NCBI GenBank assembly: GCA_963727245.1
Contig: CAVSFO010000016.1
Coordinates: 248,001 to 312,000 of the forward strand
DNA from: JBKQVT01 sp963727245
Lineage (GTDB): Bacteria > Planctomycetota > Planctomycetia > Pirellulales > Thermoguttaceae
Reading direction: 5' to 3'
DNA: 64,000 nt
A model generated the notes under the pieces. It did no database searches. It saw nothing but the letters and a program-made list of their open reading frames with translations, and had not been told where the DNA came from. Position 1 is the stretch's first letter, and each line of letters begins with the position of its first letter. Of this stretch, positions 34,791 through 42,494 are shown one piece after another. The position numbers and the translations under genes are program-made.

Positions 34791-35711
34791 ATGGCAACCT
34801 GCCGAGTTTGCCTGAAATCCGCGGTCGGAAACCTCGACTACCATCCCGAGTGTCTGGAATCGCTGTTCGGGACCAAGACGCTTCCGCTCTTGGACATCGA
34901 GCTTGCCAAGCTGATGGGCCTGGCCGCCGAGATGGCGGGCAAGATGTCCATCTCCGGCGTTCAAGAGAAGGTGTCCCTGCGGCTGTCCGCTGACAAGTCT
35001 CGTTGCGAGATCGCTCCCACCGGTGGCCGGTACATTCTCAAACCGGAACCGTCTCGCTTCGCTTTCGTTCCGCAGAACGAGCATCTGACCATGCGGTTGG
35101 CCGAGTTGGCCGGCATCGAGGTGCCGCCGCTGGGACTCGTCGAGCTGAGGGACAAGGCGACGGCCTACCTCATCAAGCGATTCGACCGCTTGGACGACGG
35201 CACGAAGTTGCAGGTCGAGGATTTCTGCCAATTGGCCGAGAAGCCGTCGCGGGACAAATATCAGGGCTCCGGGGAACTGTGCGTCCGCATCCTGCGGCAG
35301 TACGCCTCGGAACCCTTGATCGAGATCCGCCGCTTGTTCAAGGTGTTTCTCTTCAGCGGCTGGGCATCCAACGGCGACCAGCACCTGAAGAATTTCTCCT
35401 TGCTTCGCACGGCCGAAGGCCGCTGGCGTCTCGCCCCGGCCTACGACCTGATCTGCACCCGGCTGCCCATTCCCTCGGATCGGGACCTGGCGCTGCCGAT
35501 CTGTGGAAAGCGGAGCAACCTCGACCGGCAGTTATGGCTTGATTTCGCCGCGTACAGCCAGATCCCCGAGCGAGCGGCGGTGAGACTGCTCCAAGAGCAG
35601 ATCGACGCGCTGAAACCCTCGCTTGCGCTCATCGAAGCGTCGTTCCTGCCGGAGGCACTGAAAGTCCGATACCAAGAAATCGTGCGAGAGAACACGGAGC
35701 TGCTGAGGTAG
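34791..35711 (+). CDS. hipT: HipT-like serine/threonine kinase toxin
   Basis: 306 residues. N-terminal Cys/His cluster ('CRVCLKSAVGNLDYHPECLE'), then the glycine-rich loop with autophosphorylation motif S53-I54-S55 in 'MSISGVQEKVSLRL', the SIS form known from E. coli HipT. ATP-site lysine K84 ('YILKPEPSRF'), catalytic D196 in 'NGDQHLKNFSLL' and metal-binding D219 in 'PAYDLICT'; the 23-residue spacing equals that of E. coli HipT D210/D233. HipT phosphorylates tryptophanyl-tRNA synthetase in E. coli; HipA hits GltX. Missing HipA N-subdomain is supplied by hipS. Start ATG 34791 has GAGG upstream. Confidence 0.9.
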   Translation: MATCRVCLKSAVGNLDYHPECLESLFGTKTLPLLDIELAKLMGLAAEMAGKMSISGVQEKVSLRLSADKSRCEIAPTGGRYILKPEPSRFAFVPQNEHLTMRLAELAGIEVPPLGLVELRDKATAYLIKRFDRLDDGTKLQVEDFCQLAEKPSRDKYQGSGELCVRILRQYASEPLIEIRRLFKVFLFSGWASNGDQHLKNFSLLRTAEGRWRLAPAYDLICTRLPIPSDRDLALPICGKRSNLDRQLWLDFAAYSQIPERAAVRLLQEQIDALKPSLALIEASFLPEALKVRYQEIVRENTELLR

Positions 35712-35789
35712 GCGAGGAGGACGTTTCCCAATATCAGTGTCGCCTTTCATGTCCGAAGCTGCCAGAAAAGCCAAGAGGGGCGACCAGCC

Positions 35790-36155
35790 ATGATTACGAA
35801 GCCGAAGCGGAAGCCGTTGGCCCGGAGGCTGAAGGCAGGCTTGGCCGAGGCCGTGCAGTTTGCCAAGGGTGAGTTGACGCTGCGAACGATGCAGATTCCC
35901 GACCCACCGCCCGAGATCGCTGCCGAGGAAGTGACCTCCTTGCGTGCCAAGAGCCGGATGTCGCAGGCCGTGTTTGCGCGGGTACTGAACGTCTCGACCA
36001 AGACCGTGCAAAGCTGGGAGCAGGGAGAACGAAAACCTTCGCACGCCGCGTTGCGAATGTTGCAGGTGTTCCGCGAGCATCCGAAGTTTGTTTTCGAGCT
36101 TGTGGGCATACCGGCGAAGGTCGGAGGCCGGCCGGCCCGCCGCGTCAAGAGCTAG
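35790..36155 (+). CDS. HTH-domain antitoxin-like regulator (MqsA/HigA type), orphan
   Basis: 121 residues. C-terminal XRE helix-turn-helix 'LRAKSRMSQAVFARVLNVST' and 'KTVQSWEQGERKPSHAALRM', preceded by a basic N-terminal 50 residues, the layout of HigA2/MqsA-type antitoxins. No HigB/MqsR toxin lies in the 78 bases upstream or directly downstream, so it is either solitary or the toxin has been lost. It follows hipT in the same direction. Confidence 0.75.
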   Translation: MITKPKRKPLARRLKAGLAEAVQFAKGELTLRTMQIPDPPPEIAAEEVTSLRAKSRMSQAVFARVLNVSTKTVQSWEQGERKPSHAALRMLQVFREHPKFVFELVGIPAKVGGRPARRVKS

Positions 36156-36281
36156 CCCTCGTCCCGATGAGGCGGGAACAGTGGTCGGGAGTCTTTTTTC
36201 GGAGGGGCCCTGGGGGCGGGCATCGTGGCGGAACGGCGGTCGCAGAACGGACTCCCGGCCTTTTCATAGAACGCCCTTCGC

Positions 36282-36521
36282 TCATTCAACAACGACCCTC
36301 CACGCTTTCTGCTCCATTTCCAAAACAACGTCCGCCAGTATCTTCTCCTTCGTCGCGGCGTCAATAGCTTCCCCCTCCGGCCCGTCCGACCACCGGATAG
36401 AGCCCTTGTAGATAACGAAATTGGGGCCGTCCCCCGTTGGGAGCAAAATCTCACCATCAATGGTTACGCCCCTCTCCCCAACCCGCGCACGTACGCCCCA
36501 ACGCGTTATTTCCGTAATCAT
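36282..36521 (-). CDS. Imm74-type immunity protein
   Basis: 79 residues: 'MITEITRWGVRARVGERGVT', 'GPNFVIYKGSIRWSDGPEGE' and 'AATKEKILADVVLEMEQKAW'. The 'FVIY..SI..W..P' core and length fit Imm74, a predicted immunity family paired with contact-dependent or polymorphic toxins. No toxin gene is visible within several kilobases, so it may be an orphan protecting against neighbours or against a toxin encoded elsewhere. Confidence 0.75.
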   Translation of the reverse strand: MITEITRWGVRARVGERGVTIDGEILLPTGDGPNFVIYKGSIRWSDGPEGEAIDAATKEKILADVVLEMEQKAWRVVVE

Positions 36522-36678
36522 GCGGCGGCCTACCTTTCAAAGATTACTGTCTCGCTACCAGTCGCCTGGTCAGTCTGGACCATGTTCGGAGGGCAATCCG
36601 GAATCGCGGCGGCCCGGCGCCGCATCTGGCGGGCGAGACGCCGGCGCTGCGGCGCAACCGCAGAATCGCAAAAGAGAC

Positions 36679-36888
36679 TCAGGGATTCGGCGATCCCGTC
36701 GCTTGCGGCCTTCCGCCTTCCGCCTTCCCCCTTCCGCCTTCCTCCCGGAGTTCCTCGCGGATGATCGGCGTGTTCTCCGGCGCTTCCACGCCGAGACGGA
36801 CGACCCCGGGGGCAATGCGGACCACGGTGACCACGATGCGGTCCCCAATGAGAATCCGTTCGCCGGGTTTTCGCGACAGTACCAGCAT
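36679..36888 (-). CDS. csrA: CsrA-family regulator (copy 2) with repeat-encoded tail
   Basis: 'MLVLSRKPGERILIGDRIVV' then 'VVRLGVEAPENTPIIREEL' is a canonical CsrA of about 50 residues. The rest (EEGGRGKAEGGR...) is translated GGCGGAA heptamer repeat. Start ATG 36888 (a longer reading runs through a TCAGGCAC palindrome). Compared with copy 1 it lacks the strand insertion, so the two may differ in RNA choice. Confidence 0.85.
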   Translation of the reverse strand: MLVLSRKPGERILIGDRIVVTVVRIAPGVVRLGVEAPENTPIIREELREEGGRGKAEGGRPQATGSPNP

Positions 36889-36909
36889 CGGGCCACCCAA
36901 CTCCAAACC

Positions 36910-36984
36910 GTAGGTCAGGCACGCCGTGCCTGACATCCCCCGGATTCTGGCAGCCTTCTGTCAGGCACGGGGTGCCTGACCTAC
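36910..36984. repeat. Nested palindromic repeat GTAGGTCAGGCAC...GTGCCTGACCTAC
   Basis: Two small palindromes (TCAGGCACGCCGTGCCTGA and TCAGGCACGGGGTGCCTGA) at the ends of a larger inverted repeat with about 25 unique bases between. Similar elements are at 50409-50485 and, in single-hairpin form, 15396-15424. Confidence 0.85.
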
Positions 36985-37094
36985 TCGGCCGGCAGCGAGC
37001 GATACCGTCAGAATATCGGGCCACAAGCCGGGACACAAGCGGGGGTAGGGCGGGCGGAACCGCCTGTGGTCCCCACCGCGGATGGGGGCGGGAG

Positions 37095-37356
37095 GACTTA
37101 GAGCTTAGAACTTAGTGCTTAGAGCTTAGGGACCGGCACTAAGGTCTAAGAACTAAGGTCTAAGAACCATTTCGCGTTCCGCTACGTTATCCGTAGGCTA
37201 ACGCCTACGGCTCGTGGCGGGTTATCCGCTTACGCCTGCGGCTCATAGGGGTCATCGGCAGGCCGACGCCTCCTGCTCGAGTCCTGCGTCCCTCTTTCAT
37301 CCTTGATCCTTCATCCTTTATCCTTCTTTTCCTTCCCCCTTCCGCCCTCCGCCTTC
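37095..37356. repeat. Composite repeat: inverted CTTAG heptamers, three REP hairpins, ATCCTT heptamers
   Basis: 37095-37167: four units of the AGCTTAG type, then four of the complementary ACTAAGG/TCTAAGA type, all 7 bp. 37183-37280: three successive GAGCC...GGATAAC-class hairpins in reverse orientation with different stem bases. 37298-37356: ATCCTTN and TTCCGCC heptamers. This fills nearly all of the gap before the one-carbon operon. Confidence 0.85.
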
Positions 37357-37383
37357 GCGAGGGGGTGGGGGGGTCTAGCATTG

Positions 37384-37406
37384 TGACTGGCCGGGGTGTA
37401 TAGTAT
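37384..37406 (+). promoter_or_regulatory. Possible promoter of the one-carbon operon
   Basis: A TATAGTATTAG AT-rich stretch at about 37399-37409, the only such stretch in this GC-rich gap, with TTGTGA upstream at shorter than ideal spacing, lies about 45 bases before the corrinoid-protein start. No cobalamin or SAM riboswitch seen. Confidence 0.3.
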
Positions 37407-37450
37407 TAGTTTTCGGATACCTGATTCTTGGTTCTACTGGGGAGTAATCC

Positions 37451-38086
37451 ATGTCCGATCCCGCGGAACTTTATGATGCGATCCTGCACGGCAACGCCAA
37501 GAAGGCGGAGGAAGTCACCAAGACGGCCTTGGCCGCCGGGACAAACCCGAGCGACTTGGTCCAGAAATACATGATCCCGGCCATGGATGAGGTCGGCAAG
37601 CGGTTCGAGTGCAACGAGTACTTCGTGCCCGAACTGCTGATCGCCGCCCGGGCCATGAAGATCTCGTTGGCCCTGATCACGCCGCTGCTGGCCGGCTCGG
37701 GGGTGCAGCCGACGGGCCGGATCGTGATCGGCACCGTCCAGGGCGACCTGCACGACATCGGCAAGAACCTGGTGGCCTCGATGCTGGAAGGGGGCGGGTT
37801 CCAGGTGATCGACCTGGGCGTGGACGTGCCGGCGCAGCGGTTCGTGGAAGCCGCCCGCGAGAAGGAGGGCACCATCGTCGCGCTGTCGGCCCTGCTGACC
37901 ACCACGATGACCATGATGAAGACGGTGATCGAGGCGTTGCAGCAGGCCGGCGTCCGCACCAAGACGAAGGTGATGATCGGCGGGGCCCCGATCACGCAAC
38001 AATATGCCGACGAGATCGGCGCCGACGGCTACACCGACAACGCCAGCGGGGCCGTCTCGTTGGCCCGAAAACTGGTCGAGGTGTAG
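37451..38086 (+). CDS. Corrinoid (B12-binding) methyltransferase protein
   Basis: 211 residues. N-terminal helical cap (B12-binding_2) about 1-85, then a Rossmann-like B12 domain with the cobalt-ligating histidine motif DxHxxG at 'GDLHDIGKNLVASMLEGGGF' and the later 'MIGGAPITQQYADEIGADGY'. Such MtbC-like proteins shuttle a methyl group on cobalamin between a substrate methyltransferase and tetrahydrofolate. It leads an operon with metF-metV, a pterin-dependent methyltransferase and fhs. ATG 37451 with GGGGAG ahead. Confidence 0.92.
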   Translation: MSDPAELYDAILHGNAKKAEEVTKTALAAGTNPSDLVQKYMIPAMDEVGKRFECNEYFVPELLIAARAMKISLALITPLLAGSGVQPTGRIVIGTVQGDLHDIGKNLVASMLEGGGFQVIDLGVDVPAQRFVEAAREKEGTIVALSALLTTTMTMMKTVIEALQQAGVRTKTKVMIGGAPITQQYADEIGADGYTDNASGAVSLARKLVEV

Positions 38087-38107
38087 CGTGCGGTCCGAGG
38101 CGGCGAG

Positions 38108-39769
38108 GTGGAAAATTTTTGCCGGGCGGCGAGGGGGCCAGCGGCTGTGATCGCTCCGAAAGACGGCGTGACGTACCGGGAGATGCTCACCGGCGGCCGC
38201 TTCTACTACGGTGCAGAAGTGGTCACCAGCCGGGGCATCGCCATGCCGCAGGCGGCCCCGGAATCGGCGGCGCTGGCCCGGGCGCTGTTGAGCGATGCCC
38301 GGATCGGCTGGATTTCGGCTACCGACAACCCAGGCGGCGGGCCGATGCTGCCGCCCGACTGGCTGGCCGGGCAAGTGGCCGACCGCGGCGCCCAGGTGGT
38401 CGTGCACCTGACGTGCAAGGACGCCAACCGCAACGCCCTGGAGAGCGCCGCCTGGCGCTACGCCTCGGAGGGCTTTCCCAACATCCTGGCCATCACCGGC
38501 GACTATCCGACCGCCGGCTTCGGCGGCCCGGCGGCGGGCGTGTTCGATTTGGATTCCGTGGGGCTGATCGCGCTGCTGCGAAGCATGAACGACGGCCTGC
38601 GGGTCCCCGGCCGCCGCGGCAACGTCGAGACCCTGCCCAAGACCGATTTCTTCATCGGTTGCGTCGTCTCGCCCTTCAAGCGCTACGAGCGGGAGCTGAT
38701 GCCGCAGTATTTCAAGCTGGTGCGCAAGCTGGCCGCCGGGGCCCAGTGGGTGATTCCGCAGCTCGGCTACGACATGCGGAAATTCCACGAGGTCAAGCTG
38801 ATGCTGGCTTCGCGCGGCATCCAGGCGCCGATCGTGGGCAACGTCTACCTGCTCAGCCGGGGCGTCGCCAAGCTCTTCAACAGCGGCAAGCTGGCCGGCT
38901 GCGTGGTCAGCGACGAGTTGCTCAACGTGGCGGAGAAATATGCGGCCGGAGCGGACAAGGGAAAGAAGTTCTTCCAGGAGCTGGCCGCCAAGCAGTTGGC
39001 CGTGTTCAAGGGGCTGGGCTTCGCCGCCGGCTACCTGGGCGGCATCTTCAAGGCGGAAACCTTCGGCCAGATCATCGACATCGCCGAGAGCTTCGCCGCC
39101 GACGACTGGCGGCAGTTCCTCCGCGAGATCCAGTTCTCGCAGCCGGACGAGTTCTTCCTCTTCGAGCATGACCGCATGACCGGCATGAGCGAGCCGACGC
39201 GGATCAACCCCGAGTATCGCCGCTCGTTGTCGCAGCCGCCGGGGTCGAAAGAGGTGACGCTCAACTATCGCCTTTCGCGGTTTGTGCACCGGCTGGCGTT
39301 CACGCGCGACCGCGGCTTGTTCGGCGTGATGCGGGGACTGTTCGCCCGCTGGGACAAGAAGCCGGGGCTGCTGGGGCGGCTGGCCTACGCGCTGGAGCGG
39401 CCGTCGAAGCAGCTTCTGTACGGCTGCCAGGAATGCGGCGACTGCAACCTGCCGGACTGCGCCTATCTGTGCCCCCGCCATGCCTGCTCGAAGAGCGGCA
39501 TCAACGGCCCCTGCGGCGGCTCGGCCAAGGGGCGCTGCGAATTGGACGACAAGGAGTGTTTCTGGGCCCGCGTCTACGAGCGGTTGAAGGCCTACGGCGA
39601 ATCGGAGCAGATGCTCGATCGCCCCGTGGTGATCTACAATCCGCAACTGAAGAAGACGTCGTCGTGGGCCAACTTTTACCTCGATCGCGACCACAGTGCG
39701 CCGCCGGCGGCCGCGAAGGAGGCCGGCAGCCCGCAGGGCGCGCCGGGCGAACCGTCTACGAATCCTTGA
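38108..39769 (+). CDS. MetF-MetV-type fusion: methylenetetrahydrofolate reductase with C-terminal Cys-rich domain
   Basis: 553 residues. The N-terminal 310 are a MetF TIM barrel ('GRFYYGAEVVTSRG', 'LAITGDYPTAGFGG', 'NVETLPKTDFFIGCVVSPFK', 'QWVIPQLGYDMRKF'). Residues about 430-480 form the MetV/MTHFR_C zinc or Fe-S module: 'CQECGDCNLPDCAYLCPRHA' and 'GPCGGSAKGRCELDDKECFW'. In acetogens MetF and MetV are separate proteins reducing methylene- to methyl-THF; here they are fused. Lies 21 bases after the corrinoid gene. Confidence 0.88.
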   Translation: MENFCRAARGPAAVIAPKDGVTYREMLTGGRFYYGAEVVTSRGIAMPQAAPESAALARALLSDARIGWISATDNPGGGPMLPPDWLAGQVADRGAQVVVHLTCKDANRNALESAAWRYASEGFPNILAITGDYPTAGFGGPAAGVFDLDSVGLIALLRSMNDGLRVPGRRGNVETLPKTDFFIGCVVSPFKRYERELMPQYFKLVRKLAAGAQWVIPQLGYDMRKFHEVKLMLASRGIQAPIVGNVYLLSRGVAKLFNSGKLAGCVVSDELLNVAEKYAAGADKGKKFFQELAAKQLAVFKGLGFAAGYLGGIFKAETFGQIIDIAESFAADDWRQFLREIQFSQPDEFFLFEHDRMTGMSEPTRINPEYRRSLSQPPGSKEVTLNYRLSRFVHRLAFTRDRGLFGVMRGLFARWDKKPGLLGRLAYALERPSKQLLYGCQECGDCNLPDCAYLCPRHACSKSGINGPCGGSAKGRCELDDKECFWARVYERLKAYGESEQMLDRPVVIYNPQLKKTSSWANFYLDRDHSAPPAAAKEAGSPQGAPGEPSTNP

Positions 39770-39789
39770 GTAGTTTCAGGAGCCAGGGC

Positions 39790-40659
39790 ATGGCAATTCC
39801 GTCGCTGAAGATCATTGCGGAGAGCATCAACAACTCGGTCCCCTCGACGAAGCGGCTGTTCGACGCGGGCGACATCGAGGGCCTGCGGGAGCTGGCCCGC
39901 TTTCAGGACGAGCGCGGGGCGGCCTACCTCGACGTGAACGTCGGCGCCCGGGCGCCGGAATTCATGACCGAGATCGTCCGCAAGGTCCAGCGCGTCAGCG
40001 CCAAGCCGCTGTCGATCGACACGCCCGATCCCGTGCTGGCCCGGGCCGGCCTGGAGGCCTACGACCCGCAGCGGGCCGGCGGGCAAAAACCGATCCTCAA
40101 TTCGATCTCGTTGCTGCGGGTGGGCATGTTCGACCTCTACAAGGTCCGGCCTTTCCGGCCCATCCTGCTGATTTCCGAGCAGGTGGTGGACGGCCAGTCG
40201 AGGCCCTGCCGCACGGCCGAGGAGACCTACGCGGCCGCCAAAAACATCGTGAAGATGTTCCAGGACCTCTGCCCCGGGGCCGGCAACGACGATTGCATTC
40301 TCGATCCCGGCATCGCCCCCATCGGCAGCGATTGCGAGGGGAACCTGAAACGGCTGCTCGGGGCAATGGCACTGATCCGCGCCGACGCCTCGCTGGCGGG
40401 CACGCACGCCTCGGTGGGCCTGAGCAATTTCACCGTCATGCTGCCCTCGAAGCGGGCGGACGGCGCGCCGGTCCGCGGCCCCTTGGAAAGCGCATTTCTG
40501 ACCAAGGCCATGCCGCTGGGGCTGGACATGGTCATCGGCTCGGTGAAACGCAACTACCAGATCCTGCCCCCCGACGATCCCGCCCTGGTGTGCATCGAAG
40601 AATGTTTGAAACTGGATGGATTCGACGTGCCCATGCGGGTGCGGGAGTTTTACGCGTGA
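39790..40659 (+). CDS. Pterin-binding methyltetrahydrofolate:corrinoid methyltransferase (AcsE/MeTr-like)
   Basis: 289 residues from ATG 39790, 20 bases after metF-metV. Dihydropteroate-synthase-like TIM barrel: 'IIAESINNSVPSTKRLFDAG', 'GAAYLDVNVGARAPEFM', 'PLSIDTPDPVLARAGLEAYD', 'ILNSISL' and 'THASVGLSNFTVMLPSKR'. These are the pterin-contacting strands of the MeTr family, which moves the methyl of 5-methyl-THF to or from a corrinoid protein, here presumably the one at 37451. Confidence 0.88.
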   Translation: MAIPSLKIIAESINNSVPSTKRLFDAGDIEGLRELARFQDERGAAYLDVNVGARAPEFMTEIVRKVQRVSAKPLSIDTPDPVLARAGLEAYDPQRAGGQKPILNSISLLRVGMFDLYKVRPFRPILLISEQVVDGQSRPCRTAEETYAAAKNIVKMFQDLCPGAGNDDCILDPGIAPIGSDCEGNLKRLLGAMALIRADASLAGTHASVGLSNFTVMLPSKRADGAPVRGPLESAFLTKAMPLGLDMVIGSVKRNYQILPPDDPALVCIEECLKLDGFDVPMRVREFYA

Positions 40660-40717
40660 AACTTGCACTGCGAAACCGCCCCGGCGGCGAAACCGCAAGC
40701 GTGCCTGCCGACCCCAA

Positions 40718-40750
40718 TTCCTAATCCCTAATCCCTAATCCCCAAATCCC
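40718..40750. repeat. CCTAATC heptamer tandem repeat
   Basis: Three 7-bp units (CCTAATC) then an 8-bp CCCAAATC form, ending two bases before the fhs start. An 8-bp analogue (CCCTAAAT x3) is at 12377-12402. Confidence 0.7.
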
Positions 40751-40751
40751 C

Positions 40752-42440
40752 ATGTCCACCGGCCGCCAACTGCCCCCCGACATTGAAATCGCCCGCCACG
40801 CCGACATCCAGCCCATCGAGCAGATTGCCGGGCGGCTGAACATTCCCGACGGCGACCTGGAGCACTTCGGCAAGTACAAGGCCAAAGTGTCGCTGGATCT
40901 CTACCATCGCCTGGAGAGCGCGGCGGCGGGCAAACTGGTGCTGGTGACGGCCATTACGCCCACGCCCGCCGGCGAAGGCAAGACCACCACCAGCATCGGG
41001 CTGTGCGACGGGCTGAACCGGCTGGGCAAGCGGGCCTCCGTCTGTCTGCGCGAGCCCTCGCTGGGGCCCTGCTTCGGCATGAAGGGCGGGGCGGCCGGCG
41101 GCGGCTATTCCCAGGTCATCCCCATGGAGGACATCAACCTCCACTTCACCGGCGATTTCCACGCCGTCGAACTGGCCCACAACCTCCTGTCGGCCATGCT
41201 CGACAACCACATCCACCACAGCAACGCCCTGGGAATCGATCCCCGGCGGATCGTCTGGAAACGCGTGGTCGACATGAACGACCGAGCGCTGCGCAACATC
41301 ATCGTCGGCCTGGGGGGGCCGAATAACTCGATGCCGCACGAGGGCGGCTTCGACATCACGGTGGCCTCCGAGGTGATGGCCTGCTTCTGCCTCTGCGAAT
41401 CGTTGCAGGAATTGCGGGAGCGGCTGGGACGGATCATCGTCGCCTATACCCGCGACCGCAAGCCGGTCACGGCCGCCGATCTGAAGGCCCACGGCGCCAT
41501 GACCGTGCTGCTGAAAGACGCCATCCAGCCCAACCTCGTGCAGACGCTGGAGGGCAATCCGGCGTTCATTCACGGCGGCCCCTTCGCCAACATCGCCCAC
41601 GGCTGCAACAGCGTGCTGGCCACGAAGCTTTCCATGCGGCTCTCCGAGTACACCGTCACCGAGGCGGGTTTCGGCGCCGACCTGGGGGCCGAGAAGTTCA
41701 TGAACATCAAGTGCCGCAAGGCGGGCATCCGGCCCAACGCGGTGGTGATCGTGGCCACGGTCCGGGCCCTGAAGCTGCACGGCGGCGTCCCCTTGAAAGA
41801 GCTGCACAAGCCCAACGTCGAGGCCCTGGACAAGGGGGTGGAAAACCTGAAAAAACACATCGAGAACATCCACCGCTTCGGACTGCCGGTGGTGGTGGCC
41901 ATCAACCACTTCTCCAGCGATACCGAGGAGGAACTCCACTTCATCCGCGACAAGTGCGCCTACCTGTCGGTGAAGATCATCCAGGCCGACCACTGGGCCC
42001 GCGGCGGCCAGGGGGCCGAGGAGCTGGCCCAGGCGGTGGTCGACGTGGTGGACAGCACCAAGACCGACTTCTCCTTCCTGTATCCCGACACCTGCACGCT
42101 CTGGCAGAAAGTCGGCATCATCTGCCGCGAGATCTACGGGGCCACCGACGTCCTGGCCGACAAGAAGCTGCGGGAGAAGTTCCATGCCCTGCAAGAGGCC
42201 GGCTTCGGCCACTTGCCCGTCTGCATGGCCAAGACGCAGTATTCGCTGTCGACCGATCCCGGCCTGGTGGGCAGACCGAAAAACTTCGACGTGCCGCTGC
42301 GCGACGTGATGGTTTCGGCGGGGGCGGGCTTCGTGGTGGTGCTGACCGGCGACATCATGACCATGCCGGGACTGCCGAAGACGCCGGCCGCCGAGTCGAT
42401 CGACATCGACGCCCAGGGGCAGATCGTCGGCCTGTTTTGA
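40752..42440 (+). CDS. fhs: Formate--tetrahydrofolate ligase
   Basis: 562 residues, full length. ATP-binding P-loop 'TPTPAGEGKTTTSIGLCDGL', the family signature 'LREPSLGPCFGMKGGAAGGG' and 'HFTGDFHAVELAHNLLSAML', and the late 'PGLPKTPAAESIDID' are all present. It makes 10-formyl-THF from formate and ATP, the entry to the methyl branch. It closes the operon; its upstream ribosome site is replaced by a heptamer repeat, so translation may be weak or coupled. Confidence 0.95.
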   Translation: MSTGRQLPPDIEIARHADIQPIEQIAGRLNIPDGDLEHFGKYKAKVSLDLYHRLESAAAGKLVLVTAITPTPAGEGKTTTSIGLCDGLNRLGKRASVCLREPSLGPCFGMKGGAAGGGYSQVIPMEDINLHFTGDFHAVELAHNLLSAMLDNHIHHSNALGIDPRRIVWKRVVDMNDRALRNIIVGLGGPNNSMPHEGGFDITVASEVMACFCLCESLQELRERLGRIIVAYTRDRKPVTAADLKAHGAMTVLLKDAIQPNLVQTLEGNPAFIHGGPFANIAHGCNSVLATKLSMRLSEYTVTEAGFGADLGAEKFMNIKCRKAGIRPNAVVIVATVRALKLHGGVPLKELHKPNVEALDKGVENLKKHIENIHRFGLPVVVAINHFSSDTEEELHFIRDKCAYLSVKIIQADHWARGGQGAEELAQAVVDVVDSTKTDFSFLYPDTCTLWQKVGIICREIYGATDVLADKKLREKFHALQEAGFGHLPVCMAKTQYSLSTDPGLVGRPKNFDVPLRDVMVSAGAGFVVVLTGDIMTMPGLPKTPAAESIDIDAQGQIVGLF

Positions 42441-42494
42441 GCGCCGGCTTTTGCCGCCTTCCTCTTGCGGAACACGGAATCGAGCGAATCGTCA

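Noticed and set aside
37095..37356. CRISPR array
   Set aside because: Units are 7 bp and contiguous, with no spacers of 30-40 bp and no cas genes.
37100..37450. Cobalamin or SAM riboswitch before the one-carbon operon
   Set aside because: The leader is occupied by repeats; no B12-box or SAM-I core found by eye.
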